In this document: piece by piece, positions 35,902 to 44,800 of the stretch | Position numbering within the stretch: position 1 is the stretch's first letter | Layout of the letters: each line of letters opens with the position of its first letter | Assembly (NCBI RefSeq): GCF_008041935.1 | Contig: NZ_VKAC01000010.1 | Span: forward strand, 1-64,000 | Direction of reading: 5' to 3' | Source of the DNA: Quadrisphaera setariae | GTDB lineage: Bacteria > Actinomycetota > Actinomycetes > Actinomycetales > Quadrisphaeraceae | Length of the DNA stretch: 64,000 nt | The notes under the pieces: generated by a model | What the model was told of the DNA's origin: nothing | The model's input: the letters and a program-made list of their open reading frames with translations, nothing else | Databases searched by the model: none | Translations under genes and position numbers: made by a program

Positions 35902-36363
35902 GTGGCTGCCCTGACGACGACGAAGAAGGCGGCGACGCGCACCGCTGGCGCGCAGATGCTGACCTTCGAGCTGGCCGGGGCCCTGTACGGCCTCGAGGTG
36001 GAGCAGGTGCAGGAGGTGCTGCGGGCCCAGAAGGTCACGCGGGTGCCGCTGCACAGCGCCGCCATCGCCGGCCTGATCAACCTGCGCGGTGAGGTGGTCA
36101 CGGCCATCGACCTGCGGGCGCGGCTGTCGCTGCCCCCGCGGCCGGAGGGCCAGGACGCGGTGAACATCGTCGTGCGGCTGCACGGCGAGTCGATCAGCCT
36201 CCTGGTGGACTCGATCGCGGACGTCGTCGAGCTCGACGACCGCAGTTTCGAGCCGGTGCCCGACACCCTGGACGGCGAGGTCCGCGACCTGCTGCGCGGT
36301 GCCTACAAGACCGAGGGCCGGCTGCTGCTGGCGCTCGACGTCCAGCGCGCCGTCGCCGGCTGA
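35902..36363 (+). CDS. cheW: Chemotaxis adaptor CheW
   Basis: This 153-residue protein is a single CheW domain (LTFELAGALYGLEVEQVQEVL, then LINLRGEVVTAIDLRARL and LLVDSIADVVEL). It bridges chemoreceptors and CheA. The GTG start is one base after the cheA stop and the gene is followed by a strong terminator, closing the MCP-cheA-cheW operon. Confidence 0.93.
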   Translation: MAALTTTKKAATRTAGAQMLTFELAGALYGLEVEQVQEVLRAQKVTRVPLHSAAIAGLINLRGEVVTAIDLRARLSLPPRPEGQDAVNIVVRLHGESISLLVDSIADVVELDDRSFEPVPDTLDGEVRDLLRGAYKTEGRLLLALDVQRAVAG

Positions 36364-36376
36364 CGCCACCGCCCGC

Positions 36377-36428
36377 ACGACGACGAAGGGCCCCCGACCT
36401 GCGAAGGTCGGGGGCCCTTCGTCGTCGT
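36377..36428 (+). terminator. Rho-independent-type terminator after cheW
   Basis: A 24-bp perfect stem (arm beginning ACGACGACGAAGGG) with a GCGA tetraloop. There is no U tract, as is usual in very GC-rich actinobacteria. Confidence 0.85.
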
Positions 36429-36573
36429 CGGGCCAGCCGCGGCTGCGGTTCGGCCGGCTCCGCTCGGTGGACGGCAGTGACGACGGTGTCGCCGTCACGC
36501 TGCGTTAGCGCGTCCGGGTGAGAACGCGATTCCGGCGGTGGTGGTGGCTCAGAGTGACCGGCAGACTCCGTCC

Positions 36574-37590
36574 ATGCCGTACACGCTCACCAGCGCCGCT
36601 ACTCTCGGCTACGACCTGGTCCGGATCCCCGGGGGCCGCCAGGTCGCCGCGGTCCTCGTCTCAGCCCTGCGCAGCGACGTCGCCGAGTGGGCGCTGCTCG
36701 CCGCGCACCACCCCCTGCGCACCGCGGACCCCACCCGCGACCCGTTCACGGCGGCCGAGGAGTCAGCGCTCGCCCGCGAGCTCGCCGGCGGTGCCCCGCA
36801 GCTGTCCTCGCTGCCCGCCGGCGTGAGCGACGCTGCGACGGCTGGACCGGGGGGTACGGCGGAGTCCGTCGAGAGGGCGCGACTGGCCGCGCTCGCCGAG
36901 CACCTGCGCAGCTCGATGGTCGGCAACGCCGCAGCCCTGGAGCGCCTCGTGCGCGAGGAGGCCGTCGACGCCGCGGGTGCCGCCGACCTCCTGGACCACG
37001 AGGACCCCTCGGGTGGCGCCGCGCTGGAGCGCGCGCTGGCCGCCGACGTCCTCGCGGACGCCGCCCTGGCCTGGTACGCCTCGCGGCAGCTGCCGACCGC
37101 GCTGCGCCGACGCCTCACCGAGCCCTACGAGCGCGCCGTCGCCGGAGCGGTCCCGGGCACCTTCGACCTCGCCCCCGACCCCGCCGCTCCCTGGGGGCCG
37201 GCGCTGACCGAGCTGCTGCGGGCCCTGCGCGACCTCGACGGTCCGGGCCGGCAGCGCTGGCGCGCCGCCGTCGACGCCGGGCGCGCCTCCGGGCGCGGCG
37301 CCGCCGGCCCGGGCGCCGAGCAGCGCTCCTGGTCGCTGGCGATGCACGACGCCTGCTGGGCCGCCCACGCGTCGGGGCGCACGGCAGCTGCGGCCGCTGC
37401 CCAGCTGCTGGCCGTGCAGGCCTTCCTCGACGGCGGCTTCACCGCCGCGGACGGCGCCACCGGCTGCTGGAACGCCGTCGCCGGGTGCGTCCAGGCGGCT
37501 CTGGTCGGCGACATGCTCGGCGAGGAGTCGCTCGAGGTGCTCTCCCGGCCCTGGCGGACCGTGACCGGCGGAGCGCTCGCCGGCCTCTGA
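36574..37590 (+). CDS. Hypothetical protein in the chemotaxis cluster
   Basis: I do not recognise this 338-residue protein. It is Ala-rich (with many Leu, Arg and Asp), predicted helical, without membrane segments or signal peptide; the N-terminus MPYTLTSAATLGYDLVRIPG is its most distinctive part and the C-terminal third has two Cys and two Trp. Codon use is typical of the genome, supporting a real gene. It lies alone between the cheW terminator and the promoter of cheB. An upstream GTG adds 12 residues; I prefer the ATG. No clear ribosome-binding site is seen for either. Confidence 0.6.
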   Translation: MPYTLTSAATLGYDLVRIPGGRQVAAVLVSALRSDVAEWALLAAHHPLRTADPTRDPFTAAEESALARELAGGAPQLSSLPAGVSDAATAGPGGTAESVERARLAALAEHLRSSMVGNAAALERLVREEAVDAAGAADLLDHEDPSGGAALERALAADVLADAALAWYASRQLPTALRRRLTEPYERAVAGAVPGTFDLAPDPAAPWGPALTELLRALRDLDGPGRQRWRAAVDAGRASGRGAAGPGAEQRSWSLAMHDACWAAHASGRTAAAAAAQLLAVQAFLDGGFTAADGATGCWNAVAGCVQAALVGDMLGEESLEVLSRPWRTVTGGALAGL

Positions 37591-37645
37591 GCCCCCCCAC
37601 CCCGCGGGGAGCGGCCGCACCTGACGAAGAAGTCGGGCGCGGTCG

Positions 37646-37672
37646 CTCAACCCGGCCACCTCCCCGGCCGAT
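37646..37672 (+). promoter_or_regulatory. FliA-type promoter of the cheB-cheR-cheY-cheX operon
   Basis: CTCAAC, 15 bases, GCCGAT. It lies 53 bases ahead of the cheB GTG, so this transcript has a leader that carries the AAAGGGGAGG site. Confidence 0.7.
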
Positions 37673-37724
37673 GGACTCAGTACGCCCCGCTCCGCGGGAC
37701 GCGCTGACAAAGGGGAGGCCCCGC

Positions 37725-38894
37725 GTGCCGCCGGTCAAGGTCCTCGTGGTGGACGACTCCGTCGTCATCCGCAAGATCGTCACAGACTGCCTTTCCGGTG
37801 ACCCGCAGGTCGAGGTCGTCGGAACGGCCTCCAACGGCCGTCTCGCCCTCGGCAAGATCGCGGCGCTGCGACCCGACGTGGTCACCATGGACATCGAGAT
37901 GCCCGAGATGGACGGCATCTCCGCGGTCAAGGAGATCCGCAAGACCGACCGGCGCCTGCCGATCATCATGTTCAGCACGCTGACCGACCGCGGCGCGAGC
38001 GCCACGCTCGAGGCGCTGAGCGCCGGGGCGTCGGACTACGTCACCAAGCCCGCCAACGTCGGCAGCGTCCAGGCCTCCATGGCGCAGGTGCGCGAGCAGC
38101 TGCTGCCCAAGCTGCTCGCCCTCACCGGCCGCAGCGCCGGCCCGGCCGCCCCCGTGTCGGCCCGCCCCGCCGGCGGTGCTGGCGTCCCCGCGGCGGCGCC
38201 CGTGGTGCCCGCGCCCCGCTCCGGCGCGGTGCGCACGCCGGCCGTCCTGGTTATCGGGTCCTCCACCGGCGGCCCCGAGGCGCTCTCGGCGGTGCTTCCG
38301 AAGCTCCCCCGCAACCTGCCGGTGCCCGTGCTCCTCGTGCAGCACATGCCGCCCCTGTTCACCACGCAGTTCGCAGCGCGCCTCGACCGCACCTGCGCGC
38401 TCGACGTGGTCGAGGCGAAGGACGGCACCCCGCTGCGCCCCGGCACCATCCACCTGGCCCCCGGCGACTGGCACCTCACCGTCTCCGGCGACAAGCGCGA
38501 CCGGCGCACCGTGCTGAGCCAGGCGCCGCGCGAGAACTTCTGCCGCCCCGCGGTCGACCCGCTGTTCCGCTCCGCCGTGGAGGCCTACGACGGCGCTGTT
38601 CTCGCCGTCGTCCTCACGGGCATGGGGTCGGACGGCAAGCTCGGCGCCGGCCGGGTCCGCGAGGCCGGCGGCTACGTCATCGCCCAGGACCGGGAGTCCT
38701 CCGTGGTCTGGGGCATGCCGGGCGCCGTGACCACCGCCGGCTTCGCCGACGAGGTCGTGCCGCTGGCCGGCGTGGCCGACGCCATCGTGAAACGCCTGCC
38801 GCGCGGCCCCTCACCCGCGGCCTCCAGCTCCACCCCCACGTCCGCCCCTGCCCCGTCCCTGACGGCCTCTTCCTCGCACGGAGGTGCGCGATGA
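37725..38894 (+). CDS. cheB: Chemotaxis protein-glutamate methylesterase/deamidase CheB
   Basis: This 389-residue protein has a receiver domain (phospho-Asp56 in VVTMDIEMPEMDG, Lys in YVTKPAN), an Ala/Pro linker, and the methylesterase domain with catalytic Ser (IGSSTGGPEAL), His (LLVQHMPPLFT) and Asp (GMGSDG). It removes methyl groups from the chemoreceptor for adaptation. The GTG has AAAGGGGAGG 6 bases upstream. A Ser/Pro/Thr-rich tail of about 30 residues is unusual. The stop overlaps cheR. Confidence 0.93.
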   Translation: MPPVKVLVVDDSVVIRKIVTDCLSGDPQVEVVGTASNGRLALGKIAALRPDVVTMDIEMPEMDGISAVKEIRKTDRRLPIIMFSTLTDRGASATLEALSAGASDYVTKPANVGSVQASMAQVREQLLPKLLALTGRSAGPAAPVSARPAGGAGVPAAAPVVPAPRSGAVRTPAVLVIGSSTGGPEALSAVLPKLPRNLPVPVLLVQHMPPLFTTQFAARLDRTCALDVVEAKDGTPLRPGTIHLAPGDWHLTVSGDKRDRRTVLSQAPRENFCRPAVDPLFRSAVEAYDGAVLAVVLTGMGSDGKLGAGRVREAGGYVIAQDRESSVVWGMPGAVTTAGFADEVVPLAGVADAIVKRLPRGPSPAASSSTPTSAPAPSLTASSSHGGAR

Positions 38895-39712
38895 CGCTCG
38901 CTGCAGCCGACTTCTCCTTCGTCTCGGACCTGGTCCGGCGGGAGAGCGCCATCGTCCTGGCGCCCGGCAAGGAGTACCTCGTCGAGGCCCGCCTGCTGCC
39001 CCTGGCCCGCAAGGCCGGCGCCGCCGGCGTGGCCGAGCTGGTCGAGAAGGCGCGCCGCCACCCCGACCGCGCCACCACGCAGAAGATCGTGGAGGCGCTC
39101 ACCACCAACGAGACCTCCTGGTACCGCGACGGGGACCCGTTCTCCCAGCTCGGGACCACCGTCTTCCCCCAGCTGCTCGCCTCCCGCCCCGCGGGGGAGA
39201 AGCTGCGGGTCTGGTCCGCGGCCTCCTCCAGCGGGCAGGAGCCGTACACCATCGCGATGGTCGCCTCCGAGACGATCCCCGGCGGCAGCTCGCGCCTGGC
39301 CATCACGGCCACCGACCTGTCGGTGGAGATGGTCGAGCGCACCCGCGCCGGGCGCTTCAGCCAGCTCGAGGTGAACCGCGGCCTGCCCGCCCCCATGCTC
39401 GTGCGCCACTTCTCCCGCGCCGGTGCCGAGTGGGAGGTCGCTCCCGCCCTGCGCGCCATGGTCACCGCGAGCCAGCTGAACCTCGCGCAGCCGTTCCCGC
39501 GGATGGGCCCGTTCGACGTCGTCTTCCTGCGCAACGTCCTCATCTACTTCGACGTGCCCACCAAGCAGGACATCCTGCGGCGCATCCGCGCCGTCATGAA
39601 GCCCGACGGGTGGCTCTTCCTCGGGGCCGCGGAGACGACGCTCGGCGTCGACACCGCCTGGGAGCGCGTCGCGCTCGGCCGCACGTCCGCCTACCGGCCC
39701 ATCGCGGGCTGA
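38891..39712 (+). CDS. cheR: Chemotaxis protein methyltransferase CheR
   Basis: This 273-residue S-adenosylmethionine-dependent enzyme methylates receptor glutamates. The helical N-terminal domain contains TTNETSWYRD, the SAM loop is WSAASSSGQEPYTIAM, and DVVFLRNVLIYFD is the CheR motif. No TPR tail is present. ATGA overlap with cheB indicates coupled synthesis of the adaptation pair. Confidence 0.93.
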   Translation: MTLAAADFSFVSDLVRRESAIVLAPGKEYLVEARLLPLARKAGAAGVAELVEKARRHPDRATTQKIVEALTTNETSWYRDGDPFSQLGTTVFPQLLASRPAGEKLRVWSAASSSGQEPYTIAMVASETIPGGSSRLAITATDLSVEMVERTRAGRFSQLEVNRGLPAPMLVRHFSRAGAEWEVAPALRAMVTASQLNLAQPFPRMGPFDVVFLRNVLIYFDVPTKQDILRRIRAVMKPDGWLFLGAAETTLGVDTAWERVALGRTSAYRPIAG

Positions 39713-39777
39713 CCACACCAACCACCACCACCCGCTGCAGGACCGCGGCGGGAGACACCACTGAGAAGGGGAGTGCA

Positions 39778-40158
39778 GTGCACGCTCTGGTGATCGACGA
39801 CTCGCGCGCGATGCGCCGGATCGTCGGCGGCATCCTCACGGACCTCGGGTACGAGGTCGAGCAGGCCGGCGACGGTCAGGAGGCGCTCGACCTCCTCAAC
39901 TCCGGGCGGGTCCCCGACCTCGCCTGCATCGACTGGAACATGCCCGTCATGGACGGGCTGACCTTCGTCACCCAGGTCCGGGCCAACCCGGCCTGGCGCG
40001 ACGTCACGCTCATGATGGTCACCACGGAGAGCGAGCACGGGCAGATCGTCCGGGCGCTGGCCGCCGGTGCCCACGAGTACCTCATCAAGCCGTTCACCCC
40101 CGACGCCCTGCGCGACAAGCTGTCGCTGCTGGGCCTGGTCCCGGTGGAGGTGCCGTGA
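39778..40158 (+). CDS. cheY: Single-domain response regulator, CheY-like
   Basis: This 126-residue receiver has the acidic pocket (IDDS), phospho-Asp52 (CIDWNMPVMDG), Thr (MVTTESE) and Lys104 (YLIKPF). Fed by CheA it should bind the flagellar switch. AGAAGGGGAG precedes the GTG. Its stop overlaps the cheX start. Confidence 0.88.
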   Translation: MHALVIDDSRAMRRIVGGILTDLGYEVEQAGDGQEALDLLNSGRVPDLACIDWNMPVMDGLTFVTQVRANPAWRDVTLMMVTTESEHGQIVRALAAGAHEYLIKPFTPDALRDKLSLLGLVPVEVP

Positions 40159-40646
40159 GCGAGGGACTGCTCGAGACGGGCGAGACCTGCACGATGACCG
40201 CGGCGGAGCTGCTCCCCGAGGACTCCGTGCGCGCCGTCGCCGAGGAGATCTGGCTGTCGTTCATCGGGGCGGAGGAGTTCCTGATCCCCCTCGAGGGTGA
40301 CGCGCCCGCCTCCCCCTACAGCGCCTGGGTGGGCATCGACGGCCCGTGGCGCGGCCGCGTGGTCATCACCTGCGACCGCAGCGTCGCCGAGGACCTCACC
40401 CGCTGCCTGCTCGGCGAGGAGACCGTCGGCGACCTGTCCCAGGACGACGTCGAGGACGGCTTCGGCGAGCTCGCCAACGTCGTCGGCGGCGGCCTCAAGG
40501 CCCTGCTGCCCGAGGCCTCCACGCTGACCCTGCCGCTGGTCGGTGCCACCCCGCCCGCCCACGGCGAGGACGCGCACGTCATCCAGAGCATCTGGCGCGG
40601 CCAGAGCGTCGACATCGTCCTGTCCAGCGTCCCGCTGCAGCACTGA
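40155..40646 (+). CDS. cheX: CheX-like CheY phosphatase
   Basis: This 163-residue protein has the CheC/CheX signature Glu-x-x-Asn (Glu105, Asn108 in DGFGELANVVGGGLKALL) which in that family removes phosphate from CheY. It is coupled by GTGA overlap to the cheY-like gene, which supports the pairing. A hairpin follows the stop. Confidence 0.78.
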   Translation: MSEGLLETGETCTMTAAELLPEDSVRAVAEEIWLSFIGAEEFLIPLEGDAPASPYSAWVGIDGPWRGRVVITCDRSVAEDLTRCLLGEETVGDLSQDDVEDGFGELANVVGGGLKALLPEASTLTLPLVGATPPAHGEDAHVIQSIWRGQSVDIVLSSVPLQH

Positions 40647-40661
40647 CGCCCTGACGCACCC

Positions 40662-40681
40662 GCGCCGGCACCAGCCGGCGC
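40662..40681 (+). terminator. Hairpin after cheX
   Basis: Perfect 8-bp stem GCGCCGGC/GCCGGCGC with an ACCA loop, 16 bases after the cheX stop. It may end or attenuate the cheB operon before the next receiver gene. Confidence 0.5.
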
Positions 40682-40764
40682 ACGCACCGTCCCGTCCAGC
40701 CCAGGGCGACCGCACCCCCCACCCACCCCCCCCGACCACCCGCACCGACCCGAGGAACCCCACC

Positions 40765-41643
40765 GTGAAGATCCTGATCGCTGACGACAGCCGCGTCATG
40801 CGGCAGATCGTGATCCGCACCCTGCGCCAGGCCGGCTTCGACGACCACACGATCGTCGAGGCCGAGAACGGCCGCGACGCCTTCGAGAAGGTCAGCAGCG
40901 AGGCACCCGACCTGCTGCTGTCCGACTGGAACATGCCCGAGATGACCGGCATCGAGTGCCTGCGCGCGCTGCGCGCGCAGGGCGCTGACGTGCCGTTCGG
41001 CTTCGTGACCTCCGAGGGCAGCGAGGAGATGCGCGCCGCCGCGGCCGCCGCCGGCGCGATGTTCCTCATCGCCAAGCCCTTCACCGCCGAGACCTTCGAG
41101 GCCGCCCTCGGCGGTGTCCTCGGGGGCGGCAAGGCCAGCGCCGAGCTCGAGCACGTCACCACCACCGGCACCGGCGCCACCCAGCTGCCGGTCGCCAAGG
41201 ACGCCCGCGACATGCTCGTGGGCCTCCTCAACAAGGAGTGCGCGTTCGCCGACGGCAACCGCCCCACCGGGCACGTCGGCGTCGTCGGCACCTACGTCGA
41301 CGCCACCACCAAGCTGCGCGCCGTCGTGGCGTTCGACCTGCCGATGGCGGCGTACGTGGGCGCGGCCATCGGTCTGCTGCCCCCGGGCGCCGCAGCCGAC
41401 GCCGTGGACGACAAGGAGCTGTTCCCCAACCTGCGCACCAACGCCGCCGAGGTCCTCAACGTCATGGCGGCGCTGTTCAACGTGGGTGACGCGGCGCACC
41501 TCAAGCTGTACTCCCACCACGCCCTCGGCGAGCAGGTCCCGGCCGACGTGCTCGGTCACCTGACCGCCCTCGGCGGTCGCGTCGACTGGTCGGTCTCCAT
41601 CAAGGGCTACGGCACCGGGACGCTCTCCATCGTCCTGGTCTGA
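40765..41643 (+). CDS. Response regulator with CheX-like C-terminal domain
   Basis: This 292-residue protein has a CheY-type receiver in residues 1-120 (ADDS, phospho-Asp54, Lys104 in LIAKPF), a linker, and a C-terminal domain of about 150 residues of unusual type. That domain contains NAAEVLNVMAALFN, i.e. Glu229-x-x-Asn232, resembling the active helix of CheC/CheX phosphatases, which would make this a receiver joined to its own phosphatase. The similarity is seen only in that motif, so it is tentative. The GTG start lies after GAGGAA. A strong terminator follows. Confidence 0.72.
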   Translation: MKILIADDSRVMRQIVIRTLRQAGFDDHTIVEAENGRDAFEKVSSEAPDLLLSDWNMPEMTGIECLRALRAQGADVPFGFVTSEGSEEMRAAAAAAGAMFLIAKPFTAETFEAALGGVLGGGKASAELEHVTTTGTGATQLPVAKDARDMLVGLLNKECAFADGNRPTGHVGVVGTYVDATTKLRAVVAFDLPMAAYVGAAIGLLPPGAAADAVDDKELFPNLRTNAAEVLNVMAALFNVGDAAHLKLYSHHALGEQVPADVLGHLTALGGRVDWSVSIKGYGTGTLSIVLV

Positions 41644-41678
41644 CGCCCGGCGGGGGCCGGGTGGGCCCTGGGCTGGAC

Positions 41679-41716
41679 GAGGAGGGGGTCGGACCTGCGG
41701 GTCCGGCCCCCTCCTC
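41679..41716 (+). terminator. Terminator after the receiver-CheX-like gene
   Basis: Stem of 17 bp (one G-T pair) beginning GAGGAGGGGGTC with a TGCG tetraloop, 35 bases after the stop. Confidence 0.85.
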
Positions 41717-41819
41717 CGCCGTCGTCCGCCGTCGTCCCGGCCCGTGATCCAGTCGTGCGTGACAGGCCGAGGAAGCCGAGTTCCCACACTGGGAGCGTCC
41801 GGGGTGTCACGATCCGTGC

Positions 41820-44800
41820 ATGGAGACTGAGCGCACCGGCCGTCCGGCCCCGCTGTCTCCCTGGGACGCCCAGGACGGCTACGGCAGCGGGTTGGACGAC
41901 GACTTCGGCGTGGACCTGGAGGTCACCACCGGTCCGCTGCCCGTGACGAGCCGCTCCGCGGCGCTGCCCTCGCCGCGCCGCCAGGCCGACCACACGGCGC
42001 ACGCGGCCCACCCGGCCTCGTCGGTCATCGACCTGCGGGACGCCCGGTCGGGCACCTCCTACGAGCGCGCCGCCGAGCTGCTGGAGCTCGCCCGCAAGCA
42101 CGCCGAGCAGGTGCGCTCCGAGGTCGAGGCCGAGGCCCGGGCCGCGCTGGCGCGCGCCACCGAGCAGGCCGACGCCGAGCGCGCCGCCGCCACCCTCCAG
42201 GCCGCCGAGGTGCTGCGCGCCGCCGAGGTCCGCGCCGCCGAGCTCGTGGCCGAGGCGGAGGCCGACGCCGAGGCGCAGGTGGCCCAGGTCTCCGACCGCG
42301 CCGAAGAGGGCCGCCGCGCCGTGCAGGCCGTCGAGGCCCAGCGCACCGCCCTGCGGGAGCAGGTGCTGCTGCTGCGCACCGACCTCGGGGCGCTGCGCGA
42401 CCGCCGCCACCAGATCGGCGCGGAGGCCACCGCGCTGCAGGACCGCATCAGCGTGCTGCGCTCCATCGCCGACGTCGTCGTCGAGGAGGCGACCGCCACG
42501 GCCGCGGCGCGGACCACCGAGCTGGAGAGCGTCGCGGAGCGCGCGCTGCGCAGCCGCGCCGACGCCGAGGCCGAGCGCGACCTCGTCCGCACCGAGACCA
42601 TGCAGGCGGTGGTGCAGGCCGAGGCCCGCCGCGACGCCGCCCTCGCCGAGGCCGAGCGGCTGCGCGCCGAGGCCGACGAGCGCGCCCACGAGGCCACCGC
42701 CGCCGCCCACCACCTGCTGGTGCAGGCCCGCGGTGACGCCGCCCAGCTGCACGACGACGCGCGGCACGACGCGGCGCTGCTGCGCTCGGCAGCCGAGCAG
42801 GACGCGCACGAGCTCCGCACGACGGCGGAGCGGGATGCGCACGTGCTCCGCACGCTCGCCGACCAGCAGGTCCAGGCGCTGCGCGACGTCGCTGCGCAGG
42901 ACGTCGCGCAGGTCCTCGCCCAGGCCCAGCAGGACGCCGACCACCTCCGCGCCGAGGCGGTGGCGCTCGCCGAGCAGCTGCGCGCCGAGGCCGAGGTGCT
43001 GCGCGCCGAGGCGGAGGTGCTGCGCACGGAGGCCGTGGCCGCCGCGCAGCTGTCCCGCACTGAGGCCAGCGCGCTCGCGGAGCAGGAGCTGGCCCTGGCC
43101 CGCGAGGCGATGGACGCCGAGCGCTCCGCGGTGCTGAGCGCCCTGCACGCCGAGCGGGAGAGCGTGCAGCGCGACCTCGAGCGCCTCATGGTGGCCGCCC
43201 GCAGCGAGGCGGAGGCGCTGCTGGAGCACGCCCGCTCCGAGTCCGAGCGGTTGATCGCTGTGGCCGAGGCCGGCGCCGCCAGCTCCACCGCGCACGCCGA
43301 TCGTGTGCTCGCCCAGGCGACCGCCGAGGCGGCGCGCCTGCGCGAGGAGGCCGACGCGCTGCGCGAGCGGTACCAGGTGGAGGTGAGCACCGCCCTGGAG
43401 GCGGCTCGCACCGAGGCCGCGCGCCTGCGCGAGGAGGCCGACGCGGTCCTGGCTGTCGCTCGCACCGAGGCCGACAAGCTCATCGCGAGCGCCCGCACCG
43501 AGGTCGGTGCGCTGCGCGAGCGCTCCCAGGCCGAGGCCCGCTCCACCCTAGAGGTGGCCAGCACCGAGGCCGCGCGCCTGCGCGAGGAAGCCGACGCCCT
43601 GCTCGCCGCCGCGCACGCCGAGGGCGCCGCGGCGCGCGAGCGCGCCCTCCACGAGGCCCAGGCCGCCCTCGAGGTGGCCCGCACCGCCGCCGGCGAGGTC
43701 CGCCGCGAGGCCGAGCAGCTGCTCACCGGCGCCCGCGAGCACGCCACCACCTCCCGCGACCACGTGCAGTCGCTGCGCCAGAGCGTCCAGCGCGACGCCG
43801 AGCAGGTGCTCGCCGAGGCCCGCCAGTCCGCCGCGGCGATGCGCGCTGACGCCGAGCAGGAGGTGCTGCGGTCCCGCGAGCACTCCACCGTCGCCCGGGC
43901 CGACGCGGAGACCCTCGTCGACGCCGCCCGCGACCGCGCCGCCGAGGTGCTCGCCGAGGCGCGCGAGGAGGTCGACAGGCTCTGGCGCACCGCCGCCGAC
44001 GAGGCCGACCAGCTGCACGCCGACACCGTCCAGGTGGCCGACCAGGTGATGGTGCAGGCCCGCGAGCAGGCTGAGGAGATCGCCGCGGCCGCTGCCTCCG
44101 AGGCCGCTGGGGTCCGCAGCGCCGCCCACCTGGCGGCGGACGAGCTGCTGTCCCGGGCGCGCGAGCGCGGTGACGCGCTGCTGCAGGACGCCGAGGGTGC
44201 GCGGCACGCCATCGAGGTCGGTGCCACCGCTGCGGCCGAGGCGATCGTCGCCGCGGCCCGCGCCGAGGCCGACCGCGTGGTCGAGGTCGCCACCGAGCGC
44301 GCCCAGCGCGAGCGATCGGCGTCCGAGACCGCCTCCGCAGCGGCCCGCGCCGAGGCCGCGGCCCAGGTGCAGCGGGTCATGCGCGACGCCGCCGCCATCC
44401 GCGACCGGGCCGCCGACGAGGTGGCGCAGGCCCGCGCCGAGCTGGCCGGCGCCCGCTCCGAGCTGAGCCGAGCGCAGGTCGAGGCGGAGGAGCTGCGCGA
44501 GCGCTCCGAGGCCGAGGCCCGCGACGTGGTGTCCAGCGCCGTCGCCCAGGCCAGCGAGCTGCGCGCCGAGGTCGCGCGCCTCAAGGAGCGCGCCCGCACC
44601 GCCCTCGAGGACGCCGAGGCCGAGGCCCGCGCGCTGCGCGACCAGGCCGAGGCTGCGGCGACCGCGCTGCGGGTGCAGACCGAGGCTGCGGCGACCGCGC
44701 TGCGGGAGCAGGCCCGCGAGGAGGCCGAGGCCCTCGCGGCAGCGGCCCGCGCCGACGCCGACCGCGTCACCGTGGCCGCCGCCCAGCACGCCTCAGCGCT

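Noticed and set aside
36538-36573. Earlier GTG start for the unknown chemotaxis-cluster protein.
   Set aside because: It adds 12 low-information residues without a ribosome-binding site; the ATG gives a more usual N-terminus, though the choice is not certain.
41780-41819. A FliA-type promoter directly upstream of the coiled-coil gene.
   Set aside because: GCCGAG is present at about 41796 but no CTCA-type -35 lies 15 bases before it.
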